A program made the translations under genes and the position numbers. Source: Flintibacter faecis (GTDB lineage Bacteria > Bacillota > Clostridia > Oscillospirales > Oscillospiraceae). From it: 8,007 bases of DNA. Where the stretch lies: positions 1 through 8,007 of the forward strand of contig NZ_JACOPN010000018.1 in NCBI RefSeq assembly GCF_014287875.1, given 5' to 3'. Positions 1-6,163 of this stretch are shown one piece after another; the stretch's first letter is position 1, and every line of letters starts with the position of its first letter. The notes beneath the pieces were generated by a model. The model did not search any database. It was not told where the DNA came from and saw nothing but the letters and a program-made list of their open reading frames with translations.

Positions 1-1
1 C

Positions 2-73
2 CTCAATGTAGGAAACATCTGTTTCTATGATACGAATGGAAATGTTGTGGAATATCTTCGCCAACAACTTTGA
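2..73 (+). CDS. C-terminal tail of a probable VOC/glyoxalase-fold protein (partial)
   Basis: The frame is open from the left edge to a TGA at 71-73 and gives a 23-residue tail, LNVGNICFYDTNGNVVEYLR and then QQL. The pattern FYDTNGNVVEY resembles the last beta strand of VOC-superfamily proteins (glyoxalase / dioxygenase / bleomycin resistance fold), where a D-x-x-GN-h-(h)-E segment carries a metal-binding glutamate near the C-terminus. No other part of the gene is in the window, so substrate and role cannot be stated. It is probably cargo or flanking chromosome to the left of the mobilization genes. The call rests on one short motif; another protein with a similar tail is possible. Confidence 0.45.
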   Translation, partial: LNVGNICFYDTNGNVVEYLRQQL

Positions 74-122
74 CCAACTTCAATTTACCGAACTGAACAC
101 AACAACTGAATACCGAAAAACT

Positions 123-168
123 GACCGTTGACTGGTCGCAATCTGCGAAAAGTTGACGGTCTTTTTTT
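123..168 (+). terminator. Nested hairpin with T-run (terminator and/or oriT-type inverted repeat)
   Basis: Arms 123-133 (GACCGTTGACT) and 151-161 (AGTTGACGGTC) pair over 11 positions, two of them G-T. A GG/AA internal mismatch follows, then an inner 5-bp stem TCGCA (136-140) / TGCGA (144-148) closes on a 3-base loop. Seven T residues follow at 162-168. This fits a Rho-independent terminator for the upstream gene. It also lies just upstream of the DUF3847-relaxase operon, which is where an oriT would be expected, so it could serve either or both roles. Confidence 0.7.
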
Positions 169-200
169 ATCCCCATTTTCAAAAAAGGAGGTCACGAAAA

Positions 201-560
201 ATGGCAAAACCGAAAAACCTTGAACAGCTCCGAGCCGAAAAGGAACAGGTCGAGACACAGCTTGCACAGGAACAGCACAAGCTGGAGCGTCTGGAGAACA
301 GAAAGAAGTATCTGGAGAAAGGCGAGAGACAAAAGCGCACCCATCGTCTTTGCAATCTGGGCGGCACGATTGAGAGCCTTGCCCCGGAGGTCAAAGATCT
401 CAACCGTGCCGAAATGACGGAGCTGATGGAACACATCTTTTCCCTGTCCGAAGTCCAGCGAGCCGTCCGTCACATGGCGATTACTCACACCAACCAAGCG
501 AACAGAGAAAAGGAGTTGAAAGCCGATGGCACTATTTCATCTGAGCGTCACGCAGACTAA
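201..560 (+). CDS. DUF3847 family protein, probable mobilization accessory protein
   Basis: This is a 119-residue charged protein. Residues 1-48 form a predicted coiled coil (NLEQLRAEKEQVETQ onward, rich in E, K, Q and L). A conserved-looking core KRTHRLCNLGGTIESL follows at about residues 45-60, then a helical tail. The RTHRL-x-x-x-G pattern is typical of DUF3847 proteins encoded directly before MobA/MobL relaxases in clostridial mobile elements. It also recalls MobC-like relaxosome proteins, so a role in binding oriT or the relaxase is inferred, not shown. The ATG at 201 is chosen because AAAGGAGGT (184-192) lies 8 bases upstream; the in-frame start at 153 lies inside the hairpin/T-run and lacks a ribosome site. 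The end overlaps the relaxase start by 35 bp, suggesting coupled translation. Confidence 0.8.
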   Translation: MAKPKNLEQLRAEKEQVETQLAQEQHKLERLENRKKYLEKGERQKRTHRLCNLGGTIESLAPEVKDLNRAEMTELMEHIFSLSEVQRAVRHMAITHTNQANREKELKADGTISSERHAD

Positions 561-2022
561 GCGAAGCGCAGGACAGTCCGCTATTGCTTCTGCCGCCTAC
601 CGTGCCGGGGAGCGATTGTATAGCGAGTATTACGGCGAATACAGCGACTACACCCGCAAGGGCGGCGTGATCTGCTCCGACATTCTCCTGCCGTCCCATG
701 CACCGCCAGAATACGCAGACCGCCAGACCCTATGGAACGCCGTGGAAAAAGCCGAGCGTGGAAAGAACGCCCAGCTTGCATACAGCTTTGACATTGCCTT
801 GCAGAATGAATTTTCCCTTGAGGAAAACATCGCTCTTGCAAGGCAATTTTTGTTGGAGAACTTTGTGAGCCGTGGCATGGTGGTTGACTTCGCCGTACAC
901 CAGCCAGACCGGGAGGACGGCGGCATACCAAACCCGCATTTTCATGTGCTTTGCCCTATCCGCCCCATCGAGCAGAACGGCAAATGGGGACTAAAGCAAC
1001 GCCGGGTGTATGAGCTGGACGAGGACGGCAACCGTATCCGGGACCAGAACGGAGAGTTTGTTTTCAACGCCGTTCCCACTACCGACTGGGGCAGTCCCGA
1101 AACGCTGGAACATTGGCGTGAAGCATGGGCGGAGATGTGCAATGCCAAGTTTGCGGAAAAAGGTATTGATGTTCGTATCGACCACCGCAGCTATGAACGG
1201 CAAGGCGTGGATTTACTTCCCACTATCCATGAAGGCGCAACCGTCCGGGCAATGGAGAAGAAAGGCATACGCACCGAGAAAGGCGAGTTCAACCGCTGGA
1301 TCAAAGCCACCAACGCCGTTATCCGGGACATTAAGAAGAAAATCGCTCTCCTGTTTGATTGGATTGCCGAAGCAAAAGCGGAGCTTGCCAAGCCGCAGGC
1401 ACCCGACCTTGTTTCTCTGCTGAACGCCTATTACACCCAGCGCAGAGCCGGGGCATATTCGCAGAAAGGCAAGGTCAGCAACCTAAAAGAGATGAACGAG
1501 ACTTTCAATTATCTCCGGGCAAACGGCATTTACTCCCTTGAAGATTTGGAAAGCCGTGTCAGCGAACACAGTGCTGCCACAGAGAGCTTGAAGAAAACGC
1601 TGGACGAACAGACCGCCCGAATGAAAGCAATTAAGCAGCTCTATGACAGCTCTGCTGCTTTCCAGAGATTGAAGCCTGTCTATGACGGCTTGCAGAAAAT
1701 CAAGTTTGAGAAGCCCAGAGCCAAGTACAAGGCAGAGCATGAAGCGGAATTGATACAGTTCTACGCCGCCAGACGAAAGCTGACCGGGGAGTTCCCGGAC
1801 GGCAAGGTGGATATGAAAAAACTGTCCGACGAGTATGACGCTCTGGAACAGGCGCACGAAACCACCTATGGCGAGTTTAAGACCGTCAGAGACGATTTAC
1901 ACCGCCTTTGGAAGGTCAAGTCATGCGTAGATACTGCCGCCCGTTTTAACGAGCGCACAGAGGAACAAAAGCTCCAAAATCGACCCCAAACACGACAGAA
2001 AAAGGAGGAACTATCCCGATGA
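526..2022 (+). CDS. MobA/MobL family relaxase (conjugative mobilization nuclease)
   Basis: A 498-residue relaxase expected to nick one strand at oriT, stay covalently bound to the 5' end and pilot the strand during transfer. The N-terminus MALFHLSVTQTKRSAGQSA has the MobA/MobL signature. Tyr25 (in SAAYRAGERLY) sits where the catalytic Tyr25 of RSF1010/R1162 MobA lies. The metal-binding histidines are visible as H125 and the H-x-H pair H138/H140 (NPHFHVL). The nuclease domain covers about residues 1-240. The rest is long, helical and charged (about 260-498) with no recognisable primase or helicase motif. The length and all catalytic residues suggest an intact gene. AAAAGGAG (507-514) precedes the ATG; the stop overlaps the next start as ATGA. 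The exact substrate sequence is unknown. Confidence 0.93.
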   Translation: MALFHLSVTQTKRSAGQSAIASAAYRAGERLYSEYYGEYSDYTRKGGVICSDILLPSHAPPEYADRQTLWNAVEKAERGKNAQLAYSFDIALQNEFSLEENIALARQFLLENFVSRGMVVDFAVHQPDREDGGIPNPHFHVLCPIRPIEQNGKWGLKQRRVYELDEDGNRIRDQNGEFVFNAVPTTDWGSPETLEHWREAWAEMCNAKFAEKGIDVRIDHRSYERQGVDLLPTIHEGATVRAMEKKGIRTEKGEFNRWIKATNAVIRDIKKKIALLFDWIAEAKAELAKPQAPDLVSLLNAYYTQRRAGAYSQKGKVSNLKEMNETFNYLRANGIYSLEDLESRVSEHSAATESLKKTLDEQTARMKAIKQLYDSSAAFQRLKPVYDGLQKIKFEKPRAKYKAEHEAELIQFYAARRKLTGEFPDGKVDMKKLSDEYDALEQAHETTYGEFKTVRDDLHRLWKVKSCVDTAARFNERTEEQKLQNRPQTRQKKEELSR

Positions 2023-3890
2023 ATTACACCCAAGCGCAGATTGACCGGGCAAATGTCGTCAGTCTGGAAGATTTTCTCCGTACACAGGGAGAGACGCTTA
2101 TCAAAAGCGGACGAGAATACCGCTGGAAAGAACATGACAGCCTGACCGTCCGGGGAAACAAATGGTTTCGCCACAGCCAGAGCAAGGGCGGCTATCCCAT
2201 TGATTTCGTCATGGAATTTTACGGCAAGTCCTTTCCCGAAGCCGTCCAGCTCCTGACCGGCGAAAGCGGCGAGGGGCAGACTGAAGCCAGCACAACACCG
2301 CCCACAGCGTTCCACTTGCCCTTGCACAACCGAACAGCCGACAGAGTAATTCAATATCTTTGCGAAAGCCGGGGTCTCAACAAAACGCTTGTTGAGGCTT
2401 TTCTTCTTTCCGGGGATATTTATGAGGACGCAAAGCGGCACAATGTTGTGTTTGTCGGCAGAGACCGAAACGGCACACCGAGATACGCCCATGTGCGAGG
2501 AACGGCAGACACATTCAGACAGGATATTACCGGGTCTGACAAGTCCTATCCGTTCCGCTATGAGGGAAACGGCAACCAGCTCTTTGTCTTTGAAGCACCG
2601 ATAGACCTGTTATCGTTTATCTGCCTTTATCCGCAGGATTGGCAGACAAGAAATTATCTTGCCCTGGGCGGCGTTTCGGGCAAAGCCCTTGACCGTTTCC
2701 TTTCTGAACGCAAGGACACCCGAAAAGTGTTCCTCTGCCTTGACAGCGACACCGCAGGAAGCGAAGCCTGTACCCGACTGGCACAGGACATTCCCGGCGA
2801 GATCGCCGTCATTCGCCTTGTCCCGGCAAGGAAAGACTGGAACGATGTTCTCCGTCAGCAAGGGGACATTCCCAGCCGCAAATTCATAGCCGAGACAATC
2901 ACGCTGCGAGAGCTGCCCACCGCCCAGCCTGTCCCAATGCTCCGTATGGCAGATGTGGAGCTTACGAGCGTGGATTGGTTATGGTTTCCGTATATTCCCT
3001 TTGGAAAGCTGACCATCATACAGGGCAACCCCGGCGAGGGCAAGACCTACTTTGCCATGCGTCTTGCGGCGGCTTGCACCAACCGAAAGCCTTTGCCCGG
3101 TATGGAGACAATTGAGCCTTTCAATATCATCTACCAGACCGCAGAGGACGGTCTGGGCGATACCGTCAAGCCCCGGCTGATGGAAGCGGAAGCAGACCTT
3201 GAAAGAGTGCTTGTCATTGACGATAGGGACACACCGCTGACCCTTGCCGATGAGCGCATAGCAAGGGCAATCCGGGAAAACAACGCAAGGCTGGTTATCA
3301 TTGACCCTGTACAGGCGTTTCTGGGCGCAGATGTGGACATGAACCGGGCAAACGAGGTGCGCCCGATATTCCGCAGTCTGGGAGACATTGCACAGGCTAC
3401 CGGGTGCGCTATCGTGCTGATCGGACACCTCAACAAAGCCGCAGGAACGCAAAGCACCTACCGGGGATTAGGGTCTATCGACATTACGGCGGCAGTCCGC
3501 AGTCTGCTCTTTATCGGCAAGCTGAAGGACAGCCCCACAACAAGGGTACTTATCCATGAGAAAAGCTCCCTTGCGCCGCCCGGACAGTCCCTTGCCTTTT
3601 CTCTGGGAGACGAGAAAGGCTTTGAGTGGATAGGGGCTTATGACATTACCGCTGACGAGCTTCTTGCCGGGACAGACACCGCAAAGACCGAGAGCAAGAC
3701 CGCACAGGCGCAAATGCTCATTCTGGAATTGCTTGCAAACGGAAAGCGTATGCCGAGTGCAGAGCTGGAAAAGGCAGTCAATGAGCGTGGGATTTCCTCA
3801 CGCACCATGAGAACGGCAAAGAGCCGTATCGGGGACAGACTTGTGACCGAGAAAGACGGCACAGCATGGGTCTGCTATCTCCGAGACTGA
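2019..3890 (+). CDS. Primase/helicase-like protein: DUF3991-Toprim plus RepA-type AAA_25 ATPase
   Basis: A 623-residue multi-domain replication protein. Residues 1-85 look like a DUF3991 / degenerate CHC2-type primase N-terminus (KGGYPIDFVMEFYG). Residues 185-275 form a Toprim domain: the conserved glutamate is E192 (VFEAPIDLLS) and the acidic pair is D242/D244 (LCLDSDTAG). Residues 325-500 are a RecA-like AAA_25 ATPase with Walker A GNPGEGKT (336-343) and Walker B LVIIDP (425-430), followed by GHLNKAAGT, likely a sensor segment. The last 60 residues look like a winged-helix (SRTMRTAKSRIG). It probably primes and unwinds element DNA after transfer or during rolling-circle replication. AAAGGAGGA at 2001-2009 and the 4-base ATGA overlap with the relaxase indicate co-translation. 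Domains and motifs appear complete. Confidence 0.88.
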   Translation: MNYTQAQIDRANVVSLEDFLRTQGETLIKSGREYRWKEHDSLTVRGNKWFRHSQSKGGYPIDFVMEFYGKSFPEAVQLLTGESGEGQTEASTTPPTAFHLPLHNRTADRVIQYLCESRGLNKTLVEAFLLSGDIYEDAKRHNVVFVGRDRNGTPRYAHVRGTADTFRQDITGSDKSYPFRYEGNGNQLFVFEAPIDLLSFICLYPQDWQTRNYLALGGVSGKALDRFLSERKDTRKVFLCLDSDTAGSEACTRLAQDIPGEIAVIRLVPARKDWNDVLRQQGDIPSRKFIAETITLRELPTAQPVPMLRMADVELTSVDWLWFPYIPFGKLTIIQGNPGEGKTYFAMRLAAACTNRKPLPGMETIEPFNIIYQTAEDGLGDTVKPRLMEAEADLERVLVIDDRDTPLTLADERIARAIRENNARLVIIDPVQAFLGADVDMNRANEVRPIFRSLGDIAQATGCAIVLIGHLNKAAGTQSTYRGLGSIDITAAVRSLLFIGKLKDSPTTRVLIHEKSSLAPPGQSLAFSLGDEKGFEWIGAYDITADELLAGTDTAKTESKTAQAQMLILELLANGKRMPSAELEKAVNERGISSRTMRTAKSRIGDRLVTEKDGTAWVCYLRD

Positions 3891-3895
3891 CAACA

Positions 3896-3967
3896 GGAAC
3901 ACGGCAAGCGTGGCAAAGACGGCAAGGTTTTTATAGATACCTTAATGTTGCCGCCTTGCCTTGTTCC
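3896..3967 (+). repeat. GGCAA repeats within a 72-nt nested inverted repeat
   Basis: Three GGCAA copies at 3903, 3912 and 3921 recur every 9 bases, and inverted TTGCC copies lie at 3948 and 3956. The segment folds on itself: outer arms 3896-3908 / 3955-3967 pair at 12 of 13 positions, middle arms are 3912-3916 / 3948-3952, and inner arms are AAGGT (3924-3928) / ACCTT (3939-3943). No T-run follows directly, so a terminator alone is not the best explanation. A protein-binding site, a replication origin or a structured RNA are open options. Confidence 0.65.
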
Positions 3968-3981
3968 CTCATACCGACACC

Positions 3982-4012
3982 GCCCGATGATGAACAGTCA
4001 CCGGGCATTTTT
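3982..4012 (+). terminator. Terminator-like hairpin before tnpW
   Basis: GCCCG (3982-3986) pairs with CGGGC (4002-4006). After an A/C mismatch the stem continues TGAT/GTCA with one G-T pair, around a short loop. TTTTT follows at 4008-4012. The structure would end or attenuate the relaxase-primase transcript just before the ribosome site of tnpW at 4020-4026. Confidence 0.55.
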
Positions 4013-4032
4013 CATTTACAGGAGGATTTTGA

Positions 4033-4191
4033 ATGAACAATACCGCAACCAACACCGCCACTTGCCCGACTGTCAGAAAGCAGATCGGCAAGACCACCTA
4101 TATCGTCCGTGTCCATTTCAGCGAGACCGCAAAAGAGACGATGGAGGACAAAATCAAGCGTATGCTCCGTGAAGAAGTCCGCAAAATGTGA
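4033..4191 (+). CDS. tnpW: TnpW family small transposon-encoded protein
   Basis: A 52-residue basic protein: a variable N-terminus, then RKQIGKTTYIVRVHFSET and a helical tail MEDKIKRMLREEVRKM. This matches the TnpW type first named in Tn4451-like elements; its role is not established. The beta-strand plus basic-helix pattern could support nucleic-acid or protein binding (inference). ACAGGAGGA at 4018-4026 sits 6 bases before the ATG, an excellent ribosome site. It follows a terminator-like hairpin, so expression may be attenuated relative to the upstream genes. The coding region ends at TGA 4189-4191, right where sequence continuity with the next module is lost. Confidence 0.82.
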   Translation: MNNTATNTATCPTVRKQIGKTTYIVRVHFSETAKETMEDKIKRMLREEVRKM

Positions 4192-4223
4192 CTTCTTCTT
4201 GAATTTGATGAAAAAGTCCTTGA

Positions 4224-5036
4224 CTTTTCGTCTCTGGCAAGACCGCTAAGTCGATTTTGATTTCCTGCGGCGCTCGTCTGGCTCCTTTTGATATTCAGGA
4301 GGTCAGAGATGTGACTGCCTATGACGAGTTGCAGTTGGATACTCTCGGAGATAAGAAAACGGCGCTCTTTCTGATTATGTCAGATACGGATGCGACGTTT
4401 AATTTTTTGATCTCCATGATTTACACACAGCTGTTCAACTTGTTGTGCGAGAAAGCAGATGATGTGTACGGCGGCAGACTGCCGGTTCATGTGCGCTGCT
4501 TGATTGATGAGATGGCAAACATCGGTCAGATTCCCAATCTGGAAAAACTGGTAGCGACAATCCGAAGCCGTGAAATATCGGCTTGCCTTGTTCTCCAGGC
4601 ACAATCACAGCTGAAAGCCATTTATAAAGACAATGCCGATACCATCATCGGCAACATGGATTCCCGAATTTTCCTGGGTGGTTCTGAGCCAACCACGCTC
4701 AAAGAACTGAATCAGGCATTGGGAAAAGAAACTATCGACACCTACAACACCTCCAACACCAGAGGTAACAGCCCGTCTTACGGCTTGAATTATCAGAAGT
4801 TAGGCAAAGACCTTGCGAGCGTAGATGAGCTTGCGGTTCTGGATGGCAGCAAGTGTATTTTGCAGTTGCGTGGTGTCAGACCGTTTCTTTCTGACAAGTA
4901 CGATCTGACGCAGCACCCCAATTATAAGTACACATCAGACTTTGATAAGAGAAATGAGTTCAACATTGAGCAGTTTCTGAGTCGAAGGTTGAAGCTCAAG
5001 GCAGGTGATGAGTTTGTGGTAGTCGATGCGGATTAA
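4224..5036 (+). pseudogene. 5'-truncated VirD4/TraG-type coupling protein (T4CP) remnant
   Basis: The frame opens after a stop at 4221-4223, and family-like sequence starts near 4236 with GKTAKSILISCGARLAPFDI. About 260 C-terminal residues survive, including the Walker B region VRCLIDEMANIG, then IRSREISACLVLQAQSQLK, TIIGNMDSRIFLGG, KETIDTYNTS and CILQLRGVRPFLSDKYD. These are hallmarks of the clostridial ICE coupling protein. Intact homologues are about 600 residues, with N-terminal membrane helices and a Walker A P-loop; both are missing. No ATG or ribosome site is visible; a TTG at 4257 lies inside conserved sequence and is unlikely to be a true start. The C-terminus looks undamaged. The product cannot couple substrates as a normal T4CP would, so this is probably a non-functional remnant of a lost conjugation module. 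Confidence 0.85.
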
Positions 5037-5048
5037 GGAGGTTTCTGT

Positions 5049-5369
5049 TTGGAAAATCTGAAAACGGTATCTGCCCTGGTTAAGAACATCTTGGAACACG
5101 ACCACAAGGCAAGAAATACCGACAATCATTTGTACCTGATGGTACTGGAACACTATTCCGGTCTGCGTGGCATCGACATTCATGCCATGACGGTTCCTGT
5201 GTTTTTGAAGGAACTGGATAGACGCAGCTTTCCGGGGTTTGAAACTGTCCGCAGAAGCAGACAGAAAGTGCAGGCAACCTACCCTGACCTTGCTCCCAGT
5301 GAAGCCGTAGGCAAGCGCAGAGCAAAAAATGAGGTTGTATATCGAGAATTTGCAGAAAGCGAGGTGTAA
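5049..5369 (+). CDS. Hypothetical mobile-element protein, 106 residues
   Basis: The start is inferred as TTG at 5049: TAAGGAGG (5034-5041) overlaps the stop of the coupling-protein remnant and sits 7 bases upstream, with no ATG suitably placed. The protein looks soluble and helical. The N-terminal half includes NHLYLMVLEHYSGLRGIDI; the C-terminal half has FPGFETVRRSRQKVQATYPD and a charged end. The segment F-E-T-V-R-R-x-R-Q-K-V-Q resembles short helical proteins seen in phages and integrative elements, perhaps nucleic-acid binding, but I do not recognise a characterised family. It is followed after 5 bases by an XRE regulator, so the two probably share a transcript. Confidence 0.65.
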   Translation: MENLKTVSALVKNILEHDHKARNTDNHLYLMVLEHYSGLRGIDIHAMTVPVFLKELDRRSFPGFETVRRSRQKVQATYPDLAPSEAVGKRRAKNEVVYREFAESEV

Positions 5370-5374
5370 AAAAA

Positions 5375-5767
5375 ATGACTTGGTGGATCACGGATACCTC
5401 TATTGGGCAGCGATTGAAGTTCGTTAGACGATTTCGCCGCCTTACCCAGAAAGAGCTTGGACTCCTGATGGGGTATTCCGAGAAAACAGCGGATGTCCGT
5501 ATTGCTCAGTATGAGAAAAACGCTCGAACCCCTAATGCAGAAACCACAGCGAAACTCGCAGAGGTTCTGAAGGTTTCACCTGTCGTTTTTTCACCGACAA
5601 TCTGTGCTTCTCGTGAAGATTTGTTGCAGTCAATGTATTGGCTGTTTCTTATGAAAGGTGGTGGTGATATATATGATTGTGAAACTGAATATGCAAGAAG
5701 CAGAATGGAACAGAAACTTGGCGTGATAACCGTCGAGGAGTTCCTTGAAAAGATTCTCGTAAACTAA
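5375..5767 (+). CDS. XRE-family (Cro/C1-type HTH) transcriptional regulator
   Basis: A 130-residue DNA-binding protein. Residues 10-70 form a Cro/C1-type helix-turn-helix: IGQRLKFVRRFRRLTQKELG, the recognition-helix region around SEKTADVRIAQYEKNARTPN, and LAEVLKVSP. The remaining 60 residues are a helical tail (REDLLQSMYWLFLM onward) with no enzyme motif, perhaps for oligomerisation. The ATG at 5375 follows GAGGTG (5361-5366) by 8 bases. The gene follows the 106-residue gene and is closed by a strong terminator. Its target is not apparent; module regulation is the likely job. It sits between the coupling-protein remnant and Maff2 within the conjugation-module fragment. Confidence 0.85.
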   Translation: MTWWITDTSIGQRLKFVRRFRRLTQKELGLLMGYSEKTADVRIAQYEKNARTPNAETTAKLAEVLKVSPVVFSPTICASREDLLQSMYWLFLMKGGGDIYDCETEYARSRMEQKLGVITVEEFLEKILVN

Positions 5768-5811
5768 GCCTTCCGTCCGGTTTTGATGCCGGTAGTACGG
5801 AGGGCTTTTTC
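5767..5811 (+). terminator. Rho-independent terminator after the XRE gene
   Basis: AGCCTTCCGT (5767-5776) pairs with ACGGAGGGCT (5797-5806) with one G-T pair. An inner CCGG/CCGG stem lies at 5777-5780 / 5789-5792, and the hairpin is followed by a T-run at 5806-5810. The stem overlaps the last base of the XRE stop codon. It separates the XRE transcript from Maff2. Confidence 0.88.
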
Positions 5812-5850
5812 TATTCTCAAAACAATTTCAAATTTTAGGAGGAAAATATT

Positions 5851-6009
5851 ATGGCATTTTTCAATAGCGCAGTAACCGTTCTTCAGACTCTCGTTATCGC
5901 TCTGGGCGCAGGTCTTGGCATCTGGGGTGCAATCAATCTGCTTGAGGGCTACGGCAACGATAACCCCGGCGCAAAGTCCCAGGGCATGAAGCAGTTCATG
6001 GCTAATTAA
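5851..6009 (+). CDS. Maff2 family protein, C-terminally shortened
   Basis: A 52-residue protein beginning MAFFNSAVTVLQTLVIALGA and continuing LGIWGAINLLEGYGNDNPG. Residues 8-31 form a transmembrane helix and are followed by the polar segment GYGNDNPGAKSQGMKQFM. This is the Maff2 pattern of clostridial integrative conjugative elements, where it sits just before the VirB6-like gene of the type IV secretion module. Family members as I recall them are about 70 residues or more, with a second hydrophobic helix after KQFM. Here the frame ends AN-stop, and no following helix or VirB6-like sequence is found. AGGAGG (5837-5842) precedes the ATG by 8 bases, so translation is likely, but the protein is probably incomplete. 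The break marks the right edge of the conjugation-module fragment. Confidence 0.8.
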   Translation: MAFFNSAVTVLQTLVIALGAGLGIWGAINLLEGYGNDNPGAKSQGMKQFMAN

Positions 6010-6071
6010 AGGGAACAAAAAAGAAAGGAAAACCAATCCAGACGGTATCAGCGGCAGGATACAAGAATAAA

Positions 6072-6100
6072 TTGTGATTTCACAAGATTGGTGCTATAAT
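6072..6100 (+). promoter_or_regulatory. Sigma70-type promoter with palindromic operator candidate
   Basis: TTGTGA (6072-6077) and TATAAT (6095-6100) are separated by 17 bases: a perfect -10 and a 4-of-6 -35. The -35 lies in the palindrome TTGTGA-TT-TCACAA (6072-6085), so a protein bound there would block polymerase. It drives the HTH gene at 6164 and tnpV. The HTH protein is the natural candidate autoregulator (inference). Confidence 0.8.
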
Positions 6101-6112
6101 AAGAGAAAAGTT

Positions 6113-6155
6113 CCTGCCGGGGCAGCCGCCCCGGTGGTATGGATAGAAAGGCAGG
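6113..6155 (+). promoter_or_regulatory. Structured 5' leader that may cover the ribosome binding site
   Basis: CCGGGGC (6117-6123) pairs perfectly with GCCCCGG (6128-6134) around an AGCC loop. An outer stem CCTGCC (6113-6118) / GGCAGG (6150-6155) can also form, giving up two pairs of the inner stem. The 3' outer arm overlaps the purine-rich AAAGGCAGGA that serves as the likely ribosome site of the HTH gene. Formation of the outer stem would therefore hinder translation. There is no T-run, so this is not a terminator. Confidence 0.5.
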
Positions 6156-6163
6156 AAAACAAT

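Noticed and set aside
153..200. Longer N-terminus for the DUF3847 protein starting at 153
   Set aside because: It would be translated from the hairpin/T-run with no ribosome site, while ATG 201 has an excellent one.
179..497. Minus-strand reading frames opposite the DUF3847 gene
   Set aside because: They lack ribosome sites and recognisable protein patterns and mirror the codon structure of the plus-strand gene.
1866..2492. 208-codon minus-strand frame across the relaxase-primase boundary
   Set aside because: It runs opposite two well-supported genes, has no motif or ribosome site, and is a shadow of their codon bias.
3903..3960. CRISPR-like array from the regularly spaced GGCAA repeats
   Set aside because: Repeats are only 5 bases with 4-base gaps, and inverted copies form a hairpin; this is far from CRISPR repeat and spacer sizes.
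3945..4172. 75-codon plus-strand frame overlapping tnpW
   Set aside because: It starts within the non-coding hairpin region, has low-complexity content, and tnpW in another frame has a strong ribosome site and a recognisable family pattern.
5764..6036. Minus-strand frame across the terminator and Maff2
   Set aside because: It passes through a clear terminator hairpin and opposite a recognisable gene, without a ribosome site.
6072..6085. CRP-type binding site from TGTGA and TCACA
   Set aside because: The half-sites are separated by 2 bases rather than the 6 of a CRP site, and CRP-type control is not expected here; a local HTH operator is more likely.
6074..6163. Upstream GTG start adding 30 residues to the HTH regulator
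   Set aside because: It lies within the -35 element of the promoter, so it would not be in the transcript.
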